Source of the DNA: Eutypa lata
Taxonomy: Eukaryota; Ascomycota; Sordariomycetes; Xylariales; Diatrypaceae
Assembly (NCBI GenBank): GCA_022661535.1
Contig: JAKULF010000021.1
Coordinates: forward strand, 124,001 to 188,000
DNA length: 64,000 nt
Direction: 5' to 3'
Translations under genes and position numbers: made by a program
Shown here: piece after piece, positions 32,677 through 46,420 of the stretch
How positions within the stretch are numbered: position 1 is the stretch's first letter
Layout of the letters: the number at the start of each line of letters is the position of its first letter
The notes under the pieces: model-generated
Told to the model about the DNA's origin: nothing
Seen by the model: only the letters and a program-made list of their open reading frames with translations
The model's database searches: none

Positions 32677-34198
32677 TTTGTGTTGTCTCCTATTGGAATT
32701 ATTGAAGGATGTTGGTTGGCTGTTGCGTTGATGCTATTCGGAGCAATGAGTTACTTGAGTAGATATTGGGTGACTGTTTTCACCTAATAGTCAAATTGTA
32801 CGTTGGGTGTGAAATGAAAGTAGCTGTTACTATATAAATAAATAAACATCTTCCTATGGAGGTAGGGAGAATGATTCCTTAAATACTTATTGAGCTACGT
32901 CTAAGCCAGGGAACAAGTCGCGAGCGGCTGATGAGCGACAACCCTTCGCGCGGCGTGGTGTAGTACTAAACCAGTACTGAACCGGAGGACTCGGACAACG
33001 CGACGTTGAGCGGAAGTCCGAGATCTATCCGCGCGCCGCGCATTATTGTTAAAATCCCTTATTACATGCTACCGATCTTCAGCTATTGCGTAGGTAGATA
33101 GTTGACCGGAAGAGTCATAAATTGAAACTGGACCCCATGTAGTTAAAGCTTACTACGGTGGTTATTTGTCAGCCTTCTGGCGATGGCATACAGCTGGGGA
33201 GCCAATTAACTACATATTTACCTATGTAATTAGAGGAGGCATCTGCCCACGCCGTCGGTAGGCTGGCTTGGCAATTGTTTTGGATTATATCAGCTTCATG
33301 CTGTTACGAAACTAGGGCGCGCCTTTTGGTCGAAGAAGGCAGGCTAGATCCCAATAAAAGCAAGACATAGATAAAAATAAGCTTAGAAACAGTTGTCACT
33401 TAGGTAGATAAATTGAAGGTCAATGAGTACATATGTAGCTACTTATGTAGGTAGTAGTAGTTAGATTCATGTTCCAACACCACACTTTCACTGTACTTGA
33501 TGACCGACATCCATAGGTCGCCAACCAATATAAATGGCCCAATAACACACTTCCCAGGCCAAGGAGCATCATCCTTAAAGATCCTCTAATTAGTTAACTA
33601 CATATGCAAGCTCGAGTCATCCGGTCAAGGAACGACGGGCCGAAGATTGCGGGAAGCCACCCGGGGAGATTCCTCGGGAGGACGATGCATGCGGTCTCAC
33701 CGTTGCAAGGTCAACATCAAACTAAACGCTAATTAAAGGCATAGCGCAATAGCCATGTAAAGTCTAGAGAAATAGTTTTCGCGACGTTTAGCCGACAAGT
33801 GGGTGATCTGACGATTTACCGCTCGTATTCTCCCACTTTATTACCAAATAGCATCGTCACTTAACCTCCTTTGCGGGGAGGGTTTGCATCTCGAACTCTG
33901 GGGAGGATGCGGAACGCTGCATAGTGAATGCTTGGCTCTATTCTTCGTGAAGATGTGACCACGTGTGTAAGATCACCTTATGTAAAAGATATATGACTTC
34001 CTGCCTATGTATGGTCGTAAAGAAATATGAAAACCCGTAGTCCTGCTTCTTGACATGTATCCCGTTTTCCCTACAGCTGATGTTCTACGTGCTACGATAC
34101 GTTACTGTGTATTCTACCCCTTGACCTAACACCAGGCATCTCATCATATCCACTGGTAACCTAAGTCAGATAAATCATAAAAAAACAGCAATCATCTC
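32677..34198. other. Intergenic, divergent promoters
   Basis: Lies between the minus-strand GST-like gene and the plus-strand transporter. Rich in TAGGTAG/CTACCTA words, which are dispersed through intergenic DNA in this window. No gene found. Confidence 0.45.
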
Positions 34199-35966
34199 AT
34201 GGCTAGCTCTTCAACATCCGTCATCGAGCTCGAGCCCGTGCAGCTGACCGCACTCCCGGCCCACAACTCGGACGAGAAAAAGCAGAGCGCCGAGTTATAT
34301 GATGATGCCCCGCACTATGCGGCATCGGCGGCGGAGCAAGGGGGCATGAGCCCGTCGCCGTTGCCGAGTACTGCGGTGGACGTGATGCCGAGCTGGAATA
34401 ACCCCCGATCGAACATCGCGCGGGTGGCCGCTTGCTTCTGGTCGTTCACTGTGATGGGATCTAATGATGCTGCTTACGGTGTAAGATACTGACTGAACTT
34501 GCATACTCTTCTTGAAGAATGGGGATTGGCTAACGCTTGACTAATTGGTGATAAATAGCCTTTGATCCCATATGTACGTATTCCCTAACATGACGACCTA
34601 CCTGCTTGAGCCATCATCCACTAACACGCATCCCATCCCAACCACAGATCCAAGACCACTACAGCCTATCCTACCTAATCGTCTCCCTGATCTTCCTATC
34701 CCCATTTGCAGGCTACATGACATCGGCGGTGCTCAACGACTGGATGCACCGGACCATCGGCCAGCGCGGCGTGGGTTTCGTTTCGTCCGTGTGCCACCTG
34801 GTCGCATACGGCGTCATCGCCGCGCACCCGCCGTACCCCGTACTCGTCATCGCTTTCATCATCGCGGGTCTGGGCAACGGCCTCGCCGACGCCGCCTGGA
34901 ACGCGTGGATCGGGTCCATGGCCCGCGCTAACGAGGTCCTGGGGTTCCTGCACGGCCTGTACGGTTTCGGCGCCGTGCTGGCCCCGCTCATCTCTACGTC
35001 CATGATTACCAGGGCTGGGCTGCCGTGGTATGCTTTTTACTATGTCATGGTGAGTTGAATCGACTTTGGTGAATCAACACAGAAATGAATAAATAAATAG
35101 AGAGGGGTTGAATGGTTAGCTAAACAGTTGTTGTAGATGGGCATGGCGACCATCGAGATCATAGTCATCACATCCTGCTTCTGGAAGGCGGACGCACAAG
35201 AGTACAAGGAGTCGATGGCGCGACACTCGTCGTCGTCGTCGTCGTCGTCGGCAACATCAAACTCGGCCAGAGGCACCATCAAGGAAGCGCTCCTGAAGAA
35301 ACCAGCCGCTCGTGTGACCTGGATGTGCGCACTCCTGCTGCTGGGCTACGTCGGCCTCGAGGTCGCCCTCGGCGGCTGGATCGTCGAGTTCATGATCCAG
35401 GTTCGCGGGGGGGAGCCCTTCGCTAGCGGCATGACGAACACGGGATTCTGGCTCGGCATTACCATTGGGCGGTTCGTGCTTGGGTTCGTCACGCCGAGGA
35501 TTGGGGAGAAGAGGGCTGTTTCGGTCAGTATCCATCTCTCTATTTATTTATTTTACCGCTCGTGATTGCCTCTGATCTGAAGTCGACATCATGTATTACG
35601 TCTCCTTTGCTGACATGGCACCAGATCTACCTCCTCATCTCGATAGGCTGCGAGCTTCTTTTCTGGCTGGTGCCGCAATTCATCGTGTCGGCGGTGGCCG
35701 TCGGCCTGATCGGGGTGTTCCTGGGGCCCGTGTTCGCGTCCGTCATCGTCGTCATGTCCAAGCTGCTGCCGCGCCACCTCCACGTCGGCGCCATCGGGTT
35801 CGCGGCGGCGTGCGGCAGCAGCGGTGCGGCGGTCCTGCCCTTCGCCGTCGGCGCCATCGCGCAGGCCAAGGGCGTCCAGGTGTTGCAGCCTGTCATCCTC
35901 GCGCTGCTGGTTATCGTCTTGGGTATCTGGGTTGCGTTGCCGAGGATTGAGAAGAAGGAGGAATAG
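34199..35966 (+). CDS. Major facilitator superfamily transporter
   Basis: 475 aa from exons 34199-34480, 34559-34573, 34648-35049, 35137-35523 and 35625-35966. The second exon is only 15 bp (PLIPY) but both flanks have good splice signals and it keeps the frame. About 11-12 hydrophobic helices are visible, starting at FWSFTVMGSNDAAYGPLIPY (about 80-99), the first helix of the fucose permease/Bsc6-like group, followed by YLIVSLIFLSPFAGY. The central cytoplasmic loop contains a serine run coded by tcg repeats (35227-35250). The substrate is unknown; the group includes sugar and small-molecule carriers. The exon ends match the gaps between helices, which supports the model. Confidence 0.85.
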
Positions 35967-38543
35967 GCAGATAGAAGAATGGAAGCGAGAGAGCCTCATG
36001 CGACGTCATCATTGGTAAATGTGTGGGCCCTCCTGTAGTACACTTTACATACATGTATCTAAGTCACTTACCATCAGATCGAGATGCCTATGAATTTGAT
36101 TTCGGTCGTACAGGATGGTTTGATACCTGATCATACATATGTACCCCCAAGCTACACTATCTCACTACCTAACTAGGTACCTATCAAAAAGAAGGCAAAC
36201 AAGTCCTATTGTCTTTTCGTAAGCTCATGCAGGTGTGGACTCGGTTCTCGGTGAGATGAGGCTTGGGTAAATCCCATCCGCGGAGACGAACCGGAGCTGG
36301 TCCTGAGTTAACTAGCGCTTAATGGCCCCTCAGGACCCTTAAAAATCGCACTCGCCCTGCTAATATGTAGGTAGATAACTACGAAGTATTGGCTGATCGG
36401 CAATAAGCTCTTGGTCATGCGCAAGAACTCGATGATATGTAGCACTTTGGCCCCCATCGGTTCTTCTTAACCCAACAGCATGCACAGTTACCTTTCAGCG
36501 TCGTATAATATGGCAGCTTACAAAGATAACATCATGCGGATAGCCGACGAAGCACAACGGTGATGCAAGGCTACCCACATACCTCGATATCAGTGGCTAA
36601 TGTAGGTGGTTAGGCAGGTAGCTACATACATAAGTTCAGCACTGATGCGTTCGGGAATGCTGCATTATCGTACTCGATTAGGTCGTGGCTAGAATGAACC
36701 GACAGTTTGATAGTCATGTAAACGGGTTGGATTTTGCAAATTCAATGGCTATGAACACCCATCGTTGTTACTAATATGGTTGCAATATAAGAATTCGTAT
36801 GATTATTGATACTACCATGTTGGCGTCTTGAACCCGATATCATTACCGCCAAGAAATAGGGGATACCTAGATAGGTAGTAGGGAGATACATAGCCTTAAC
36901 GGACAGCGTCAACTCAGCCATCCTTCGCGAACAAGTGCTGGTAAGGGGTAAAGGCATGCACGTATATAAGTTTGTATGATCAATTATTAATCATACCTAG
37001 GTAAGTCAGGCTTCCACCTGGTTACGTAGGGAGATAATGAATAGGTAATTTACCTAGTAGGTATGCAGTAGTTCTATTATTATCTTCAATATTGAATGTA
37101 GGCGGTATGTAGGTGTGCATGTATGTATGTATGTAACTACATATGTAAGTAGCTATGTGGGTACGTAAAGGGTAACCTGGAGTCTAGCTTTAGTTAGAGG
37201 CAGAGGCAGCTAACCTATGACGACTTCGCTGCAGGTGATTATAACCCCCTACCTATGTAGGTATTGTACCTAGCGCTAACTCACCTACAACCAACCTAGA
37301 TAGTGCTAGACTAAAGACCTCCCGTCATAGACAACGACCCTCCCACATTGCATATCCTATTGTATGTGTGTGGTGTGCATCGCCTTTAACCATTATTGAA
37401 TTGAATGGCCTTTCTTTTACTCGAGAAAATATTTTGTCAAACAGTTGCGGTATCACAACTAACTTGCCTTACACGTACCATCTATGCGTATGACTGGATT
37501 TCTTTAATTACCACCTATTTCATGAGCAACTGCATACATACTACTTCCTAGGTAGACGTAATTGGGGAGATAGTGGGCACCAGCAGATAATTACTGGCAT
37601 TTTGTGATATCCGTATCCCACTTCCCCTCCAATACTGAGCATTGGATCACGTCACGAGTAGCAAGAGAGAGGCGCACAACGCAGATACGCAAATTAGTTA
37701 GGCATTGAGTTGTCAGCTATCCCGGAAGCTACATCAGCTACACCAAAAGCTCTACTAGCTCTACCAGCATTCTAGAGGTAGCTACACCTTAGGCAGCCTT
37801 GGGTACGTTGCCTTACGCAAGCTACATTTGCCTACATACCATCTACTTGCCTTACCTACCCATACCTACATACCAAACGCCTATATCTACCTCCCTACCT
37901 ATTAGGTATTGTCTCGCTTGATCAAATATATATCTATTCACCTTACTTCGGATACCCGGAAGATAAGCTAACTTGTAAGCTCTGGTGCTGTAGAACGAGC
38001 AAACAGTCGATATTTGGGTATCTTCAATGTCGGCTGCAAACTTCCAAGTTGCGACGACAAAGACCCGACGAGCCGACATAGGAGTGGTGTAAAACCGTTA
38101 ATCATAACCACTCACTTACAACAACTACTTACATATCTCCGAGTGGTTGTTTTCGTCGGCTTCATTTACAATCGAATCGCGGTCAAGCATCAAGATCCTT
38201 CGTTAACTATTTGTACCATACGATACTATACTATACCATACCATACCACACCGTACCATACCATACAATACCGTACCGTACAATACCATACCGAACGATA
38301 TATCCTTCCGTATCATATATCATATATCGTACATACTCCATTACGAAATAATTCAAGAGCCTCAGATATCAAGTTACCCATCTACAACTCGACCTCGACC
38401 TCGGCCCGTTGTCCGGCACCCATCTCGCTAATCCTGTGTAACACTTCCATAAAGCCAATAGATTCGTTTGATTCATTGTTTGCCGTGGCTCTTTCGCTGT
38501 CTGTCGTCTATCTATTCCCTACCCACCTCCCCACCTATCCACC
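35967..38543. other. Long intergenic region rich in TACC/TAGG words
   Basis: About 2.6 kb without a gene. cctaggtag, tacctacc and gtatgtatgt words are dense at 36840-37320 and 37500-37900. The last 330 bp are the upstream region of the proteasome activator gene. Confidence 0.5.
38214..38301. repeat. (ATACC)n imperfect pentamer array
   Basis: Roughly 15 units of ccata/ccgta/caata in a row, about 240 bp before the start codon of the Blm10-like gene, so it may lie in the promoter or leader. Confidence 0.8.
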
Positions 38544-41500
38544 ATGGATGACGGCGGTCTCGATTTCTCGACAGCCAATACTCTGTCGGCCGCTTCTCAA
38601 TTTTTGAGCAGTATCTCCGCCGCTGCCGAAACGATATCGCGCGCAACCACACCCGGCATACCGACGCCCGACGACGCTGAAGAGATCGATAACAAGCGCT
38701 ACCGACATCGAACCTTCGCATATTTCAAGCTATTGCCCTATGCCGTTGAGGAGGAAGCAGAGCGCGATGTCGCCTTGCAAGGTATATTGAAACAGCTCTA
38801 TATAGCTGTGAAGGCCGAAGATTTCTCTCCCGGTGCTCTGCATTGGACAAGACAGCTTCAAGGATGGCTGGCTCTCAAGTTCGACATGCCCCGCGATTTG
38901 CGCGCGAGGCTTGCCAAGCTTTATTTCCACCTCTCAATGGCTCCTGGTCTTGATAGCAGTACGGCTGATCGATTCTCTAAGATGGTTACCACCCTGACTA
39001 GGTACGTTCCCTCTCTTTGACTTGACACTATTGGGACATTATACATTGTTTCCAGGCCATACCATTTTGATCCAATCCAATTCTAATAACCGCATAGAAG
39101 AAAGCAGTGCTTAAAACCCCAGGACGACCTAGTTCTCGACTGGCAACCACTATGGAAGGAAATCAAGGCTTTAGTGCTGCCAGGCGAGACACCAGCACAC
39201 CATTCGAGCCGAAGAAGGGGGCTAAAACATCTTTGGAAGCTATGTTTGCAAGCACAAGCGTACTTCGACCCAGCTGAGCGAAGTGCCATGCTAGGTGAAG
39301 TTCTACCGTATTTCAGCACATCCGACCTCCAAAATGCCTTCATTACCGTCGGCGTCATAAATGTCCTTATGCCTACTACACCGGCGCCTCCCACCGCACC
39401 ACAATCTCAACCATCCGACTTCGTGCCGACTTTTTTTCATCTATGGTCCTTAATGAACCGATCTAGGGTTTTCGACACTGCGTTCATCGATATTTTCTCG
39501 AGGTTGGCTAGGGACTTCCTTACTTGCCAGCATGTCCCCTTCGGTGAATATGGCATCTTCACAAGGGAGCAGTCCGACCTCATCTTCACAACCATCCTAC
39601 GACTAACCGAGATCCCTGTTGGCCAGGCGAACTCTCCCTACACAACAGTAGATTACTCATCTGGAATGGGTCTCTTCTTGGAGAAAGACAAAAAGAAACA
39701 CCCCATCTCGTACATCATCTCGCGTTGGATCGTGAGTTCCCTGTCGCCACATTGTTTGGATAAGGAAAGCTCCATTCTCAACGGCTTGGAAGGTCTGATG
39801 GAGTCGGTTGACACTTTCTTCCACCCTTCGAATCAGGGCTCTTGGACTAGCATGCTGGCACAGCTGACGTTCTATCTAACGGAATTGTTCGTGTCACGCT
39901 GGAATAAGGAGCAGAGAGCCGAGCAGGATACACCTCCCGACCGCCGCATCAACGCGGCTGTCAAAAGACGGTTTGTTCTAAGTCTTCGTGATGTTACTTT
40001 CATGGGAATGTTTGGCAAGAGCAATAAGATTACTGGAATGTACTTTGGTGCTTTGCAGAATCTCACCTACCTTGAGCCTGATCTGATGCTACCTGGTGCT
40101 CTTCAAAGATTCTACCCTAGTTTGCAGGGGCTAGTTGAAGTTCACCGAACTACTTCTAGTTTGTGTGGTTTACAGATGATTGCTAATGTCATGGCTACAC
40201 AAAAGGGGTTCAGGTGCCACATTACGGCGCTCCTTGCCTTGGCCTTGCCTGGCATCGATGCGAATGATCTTAATAAAACCCAATACACTCTGAACTTCAT
40301 TCAAACTGTCGCTTACAATATCCCCTTCGTCCCTCTCACTAAAGATAGTAGCTCGATCCATGATACGGGCTTAGCGATGCAATGGGTGCAGGGCGAGATG
40401 GAACGAATGGAGCGCGAAGGCCAGGATGTGAAGATTGATTATAAGAACGAGCTAAGTGATGAAGATGAGGCCAATATTGTGCGTTCGTCCACCGCTGGCT
40501 TTGGTGAATTCCTCATTGCTCTCCTAGGCAAAGTTTTTACGCTGTTGGAGAATTTACCGGACTCATCTCAGCTTCGATCTGGGTCTCCGGAGGATAATAT
40601 CATCAACACGTTGCCGGCTGCCTTAACGCCCATGTTCGCTTCCCTATCTCCGGATCTTTTCGACATTGCGTTAGAGAAGCTTGCGGCGTTCGTCTCGTCC
40701 CATGTCGTACATCAAGCGAGAGATGCCATGGCCTGGATATGTAATGCACTCTGCAAGGTGAATCCAGAGAAGACGCTCAAGGTCTTCATTCCAATGTTAA
40801 TCGTCAACATCCGGAATGAGATTGACTACAACGGCGCAGCATCGGACCGCAGCAGCGGCACTGAAATCCTACCTCGGGATAGAGCCCTGGTCTGGCATGT
40901 CAGTATTCTGAGTATGTGTACCGTGCTTGTCGGCAGCGAGGTGCTTAAGTACAAGAAAGATCTCTTCGATATCGCTGAGTACATGCAGGAGAAATGCAGA
41001 GGTCTCCCGACCATTCATATCAGCAACTATATCCACCATCTTCTGCTGAACTTGACCCATACCTACCCAGTAGACAACGCATTGTATGAACCTCAGGTTT
41101 TTGAGCGAGGCCTAGATGTTGATGATTGGGGCAAGACAACTGCACCTAACGACTTGACCATCCGGTGGCACCGACCTCTCCCGGAAGAGATCGAATTTGC
41201 CGTCGAACTTTTCGAGTCCCAGGCCGGTGGTGCTATGCGAAGATTAGAGTCCCTCATGAGCCAAGAGCCTCCAGTCAGCAGAAAAGGCAAGAATAAGGAG
41301 TGGTCGGATGAAGTATCTCGTCAACTCACACAGCTACGACTGGTGATATCAGGAATGGCGACCCTCTTTGACCCAAAGCGTGCCTCGGGAGAAGTGAACG
41401 GTCATGTTAATGGAAACGGCAAGGCTGATTCTGAAGGTGACGAGCAAATGCGTGATGATGACGATGATGATGACGAGGATAACGACCCGTTAGCCGAAGT

Positions 41501-44500
41501 AGGCGAAGATGATGAGACGAAACCGCAATTTAAGTATCAGAGCGGTTATCTACTCACGCCAGACAGCCAACTCTACAATCGCATTCACGACCTTCGAGAT
41601 AATATTGGTCGAATGATGTCTCAAACACATTCCTTCTTGAATACACAACAGGAAGACGACGTGGCTTGTTTTACCTCCCTTTATTCCACGTATCGAACTT
41701 GGATTACAGATGTGGGTTTCGAGCGGTCCGCGCATCCATTGGAACGTCTCATCCGACTCTACAAAGCAGACATTAGCCCATTCAAGATTAGTGGCCTTCG
41801 AAAGCAGTACCCTCGGCCTCTTCTCATTAAACGGGCTGACGCCTATCAACTACAGCGGGTGAAGCATAATGCTACCATCCGAAGAAAGAGTGAACTGGAC
41901 AAACGACTACTGCTTGATCTCGCCGAGTCATCTGTCTCCTTGTATGCCGATGTGCGTAGGGTAGCGCAGGGTGCACAAGATGCATCCGTCAAGGTGTTAA
42001 TCGGCGGTCGACCCCTCGTCATCCCTGTCATCCTCGAGAGATTCCGCAAGGCCCTAGATGAGAACGACCATGATCGTATCAAGGGAGCTATGTACACTCT
42101 ATTTTTTACGACGCTCATAAAGACTTTGATCCGTGATTGGAGATTCGCACCTGATGCGATGCGGCTGTATATCAAAACCGCCGGAGTCGATAAAACGTCT
42201 ATCCAGAACCTCGGAGCGACGGCTATCTACCCGCTCATAGAGTTCGGTAAACGTTTTGAGCTATTAGTTCTTAAGGACGAAGAGACGGTAGAGCTCATCA
42301 AGCCACCTGAGGACTGCTCTAAGGTTATCGAGACGAGACACGACTTCATCCTCGAGCGGAGAAAGAAAGTCGAGGCAAAGAAAGCTACTTTGGGTCTTGA
42401 GCTGATCGAGCTAGCAAAGGGGTCGCATTGGAAAACAGCCAGTCGATGCGCCATTTTCGCAACGAACCTCAGCGTACGGTTCAACCACATTGCACCTCCG
42501 CAATTCATAGAGCTTGTCGCCCAAGGCACGAATGACCCACACCCTGGACTTAGAGCCAGCTATGCCAGTGCATTCTCTGGCATTTTCCAAGCCATTGACC
42601 AGCGTGCGGTGTATAATCACTCCTATCAAGACTACCTTCAGGAGAAGGAGCGTGATGACAACAAACTCATCATCCCTGTGGCGAATGCAGACGGCGAGTT
42701 CACAGAGAAGTTCCTCGACGATTTCACTCATCCCGAAAAGGCCGAGTATTTCATTGACACTGACTATCCTGGTTGGCTTGTATGGGGTAAGCAATTCCAT
42801 GCCACACGGGCGAAGCCGTACCGGTTTGATGAATACGATGAGGTCGAGGGGGCTGCGAGAAAGCAGATAGGTAAAATTTTGACGAAGGAATGGCTTTCCA
42901 AGTGCTTCGATTATCTGAAGCAGGAACCACGAGATTCATCGGCTGATCGGTTCAGAAGCCAAAGCGTCATACTATTAATGCATGTCTTCGATTTGATGAA
43001 CTACGGAGAGACCGAGGTCAAATTCGAAGACGTCAAGGAGCTCACCAAGGAGGTCTACGGAGATGGTAGTGATAAGCACCAACACCGCGCCACGGCTGAA
43101 ATTCTAGGCGCTCTAATGGCGGGATCAGCAGATGACCCTGTCGAAATGAAAGAGCAGGCATGGGGCTTTGCGCAGCCAATGTTACTTGACATTTTCGCAG
43201 ACAGCCTTACACCAGAAAATCTCTCATATTGGATCACCTGTCTTCATTTCGTCATGGATACAAAAGACCCTCGCCGGGCATGGGACCTACTCCAAAACCT
43301 CAGCTCATTCCGCCTTGACATGAGTTCTAATGCGGCATTCAAAGAATCCTCCAAGGTGCAACTCCTCGAGTTCCTCTTCATAGACTGTGGTTGGCATTAT
43401 CGTCAGGAGAAACCCATCCTGGAAGATTTTCTAACTCACATCGATCACCCTTACAAATCGGTGCGAGAATCGATGGGCCGTGTCATCTCAACCATCTACC
43501 GCACACGATACCACGAGTCCTTCGAAAACATCACCGCTCTTCTCGAGGAGAACAAAGCCGCCTCCAGCATCGGGATCCGACCCTACAAGGCGAGCGAAGA
43601 GTTCATAGCCACCATTACGGAAGTGTTCGGGAGGCTGGAGAAATGGCGACACGAGCGGACCCCGGGCCAGCAGACCCCGTCCTCCTACACATCAGGCTCC
43701 AAGACAGTTCTCTCTTGGCTTGACAATACGCTGTCGTCACAAGAATGTATCCAGTTGATCCCCTTCTTCCCGGAACCCATCATCGACCAGCTATTACACA
43801 TGATGGATGTCAAGGAGGACCCTGAACTCATGCGCCTAGCATATCACGTGTATCGGCACTTGCCCAACATCCCATTCCGTACCGGAGAGGACGCCCCTTT
43901 CATCTCCGCTTTAATCCGGCTTGGCAAAGGTGCAGCAAGTTGGCACCAGCGACTAAGGTCGTTAGTCAACATGCAAGTGATTTACTTCCGACGTCTCTTC
44001 CTAACCGACGCCAAACAAAGAGGGCTCCTGTTCGATGCTGTCGGCGATATGCTCGCCGACCAACAGCTCGAGGTCCGCGACGTAGCGGCCGCCACTCTTG
44101 CCGGGATGATCCGGTGCTCGCCAAAAGCGATCCGAGATCCAATCATCACTTCGCTAAAATCCCGTTTCGAAAAGGAACTCGAACAAAACCCAATGCCCAA
44201 GAGAAAGAAGCCACTACCTGGCGCACTCTCGGGTTCGGGTACCGAGACCCCTATCGACGTAACTCAGCAGATCGTCAGGAGACATGCGGCGGTCTTAGGT
44301 CTGGGCGCCCTGATCGAGGCATTCCCCTACGCGACACCACCGCCCCGGTGGATGCCTGAGGTGTTGGCGCTCCTGGCGCGCAAGGCGGCTAGTGACCCCG
44401 GCGTCGTCGGGAAAGCGACCAAGACGATACTGGCGGAGTTCAAGAAGACGAGGCAGGATAGCTGGGGTGTTGATCAGAAGGTACGTTCCCCTTTTCCCCG

Positions 44501-44637
44501 TTCCGATTATGGACAGACATTGCATAGGTTATCCTGTGGAAATGGAATGCTAACATCATATTTATCACGTACAGTACTTCACAATGGAGCAGCTTGAGGA
44601 CTTGGAGGGCGTGCTCTGGAAGAGCTACTTCGCTTAA
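38544..44637 (+). CDS. Proteasome activator Blm10/PA200-like
   Basis: 1967 aa from exons 38544-39001, 39098-44480 and 44575-44637. The length and the all-helical HEAT-like content fit the Blm10/PA200 family, which caps the 20S proteasome and opens its gate for ubiquitin-independent degradation. Recognisable parts are the N-terminal RHRTFAYFKLLPYAVEEEAERD (about residue 53), the conserved WQPLWKEIKALVLPGE (about 170), a central acidic insert (seven Asp in a row, about 755-775), and the C-terminal ALLARKAASDPGVVGKATKTILAEFKKTRQDSW. The last short exon adds TMEQLEDLEGVLWKSYFA; the end Tyr-Phe-Ala is a form of the HbYX tail that inserts into the 20S alpha-ring pockets, which supports the third exon. 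Housekeeping gene, one per fungal genome. Confidence 0.93.
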
Positions 44638-45943
44638 AATGCAGAAGAGTCGGACGTGCTACGCTACCTATATGCCAGGTGTGGGTTCTCGCGTCACTCG
44701 CCATCTTCGCTCCCAGTGTGTTGTTTGTTGCACTACTAGATCATCAGAATGGCTTGCTTGCCTACCTACCTATCTCTTATATCTATCATGTGGTGAAAGA
44801 AAAGGCTTGAGGCCGGAAGTCTCTAGCTAACCTACCTACCTACCTACATGCCTGCCTACGTAGTTAATCGAATATGAGAACATAATTCGAGGGGATGGTT
44901 TATGACAAACGTGCAAAGAGGGGATGGGGCATAGGAGGTGGGGTATTTGGGGGGTATATGATGGGTCATAATCACTTGCACGTGTGCAGCAAATACGGGA
45001 GGGATAGATTTACACGAAGGCGGTAAGTATGCTATGCTTGCGGGTATAGACTAGCGGGGCGATGATCTTGCTTGCGTTGGTCCGCTTCGCATCACAGTAC
45101 ATCACATCAGTACTTAGACATTTTCAACCCAGGCCCGTTCACATCTCTTTAATGTGTGTGTGTGTGTGTGTGTGTGTTTGTGGCATATTCGATAGAGTGG
45201 TGCGAGCAAACAGAAGAGAACATAGCAGATGAGTGAAACGATGTGCTTAGTATTATTGGTTGGGTGCTGCTTGCAATATGAGAGTTTGTGGAAGGCGACA
45301 GATAGATACCTAGATATGTACGTAATGTAGATTCTACTGTGCTTTGCCGTTATTGTTGGCATTTTGCGGGATAGAAGTATATAGAATTTAGACATGTACA
45401 GGATTACTCAAGTAGTTAGCGCTGTCCGCAACGTTTGCTACCACTCTGATTTCACGATTTTACCTTTGCATCAAGTCCAGGGATACATTCGTATCATGCA
45501 CAGTGTTTTCTTCCCCATGAATAGCAACCCGTTCAACTCTTTCCATGTCTACAAGAAATTATTTTCACTCTCTACTACCTACGTAGAGTGATAAATTATC
45601 GTTCAATCAAGGTGGGCTCGTCATAAAACCTTCCTGTGCCACTTGGCTGCTTATTAGCCGAGTACTCACGGTAGCTCTTGTTAAGAGATCGGATACGATG
45701 AAGCCCGCACGCACGCGATATAAAGTGACCAAATGGGATGGTAAGGGTATAGAATATACGGTCTGTGATTAGGAATAGACCTTCTCAGCCTACCATCCCC
45801 TTTTAGTTTTAAAATCCTGGATGCCCTCCTCTGTACAGACAAAAAACAGCACCCTCTAGCTACCCTGAGGCGAGCGTGCCCTTTTCCCGCAACGAACTCC
45901 TAACTACAATCAAACAACAACCACAACCTCACCCACCACCCCT
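44638..45943. other. Convergent intergenic region with a (GT)n microsatellite
   Basis: Contains the 3' ends of the Blm10-like gene and of the small membrane protein gene. Holds tacctacc repeats at 44830-44850 and a run of 12-13 GT units at 45153-45177. No gene seen. Confidence 0.5.
45153..45177. repeat. (GT)n microsatellite
   Basis: Uninterrupted tg repeat of about 12 units. Confidence 0.9.
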
Positions 45944-46420
45944 TCAAAACAGCCCAACCACCAAAACCACAGCCCACGAATACGCCAACCAATCCAGCGT
46001 CCTCAGAACCCCCTGCGTGCGCCTCTGCGCCTCATTATAACTGCCCATCTTCGGCAGCGGCACCCTACTCCCCACGGTATCCCCATCCCGGGGCGCCCAG
46101 AAGCTCGCCACGCGCGCTCTCGCGGACGCCAGGACGCCGACCACGACGAGTCCCACGGCGGTTCGGAGCACGAAGCCCAGAGCACCTCCCCAGAGGGTCA
46201 GGTACAGGGAGGTGAGCAGGGAGGCGGCGAGCGCGAGCGCACCTACGGCTTGCGTCACGCGCGTCTCGCGCAGCTGGCGCGCGGCTTCGTCCGAGTGCTT
46301 TGCTAGCTTCTCGGTTGGCTCCTCGTACCGCTGCAGGTTCGTGATGGCGGTGTAGGAGTGGGTTGCGCCGTGCACTGCTAGGGCGGCTTGGGTGAGGTGG
46401 ATTAGCTGCGTGAGGACCAT
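45944..46420 (-). CDS. Small predicted membrane protein, unknown
   Basis: 158 aa, single exon. After an amphipathic N-terminal part (HGATHSYTAITNLQRYEEPTEKLAKH) come two adjacent hydrophobic segments (about 57-78 and 79-98) and a third at the C-terminus (about 141-158). I do not recognise a named family; small proteins of this layout are widespread in Pezizomycotina. The start has a favourable context (accATGg on its strand). The G+C-rich codon use agrees with real coding sequence. Confidence 0.6.
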   Translation of the reverse strand: MVLTQLIHLTQAALAVHGATHSYTAITNLQRYEEPTEKLAKHSDEAARQLRETRVTQAVGALALAASLLTSLYLTLWGGALGFVLRTAVGLVVVGVLASARARVASFWAPRDGDTVGSRVPLPKMGSYNEAQRRTQGVLRTLDWLAYSWAVVLVVGLF

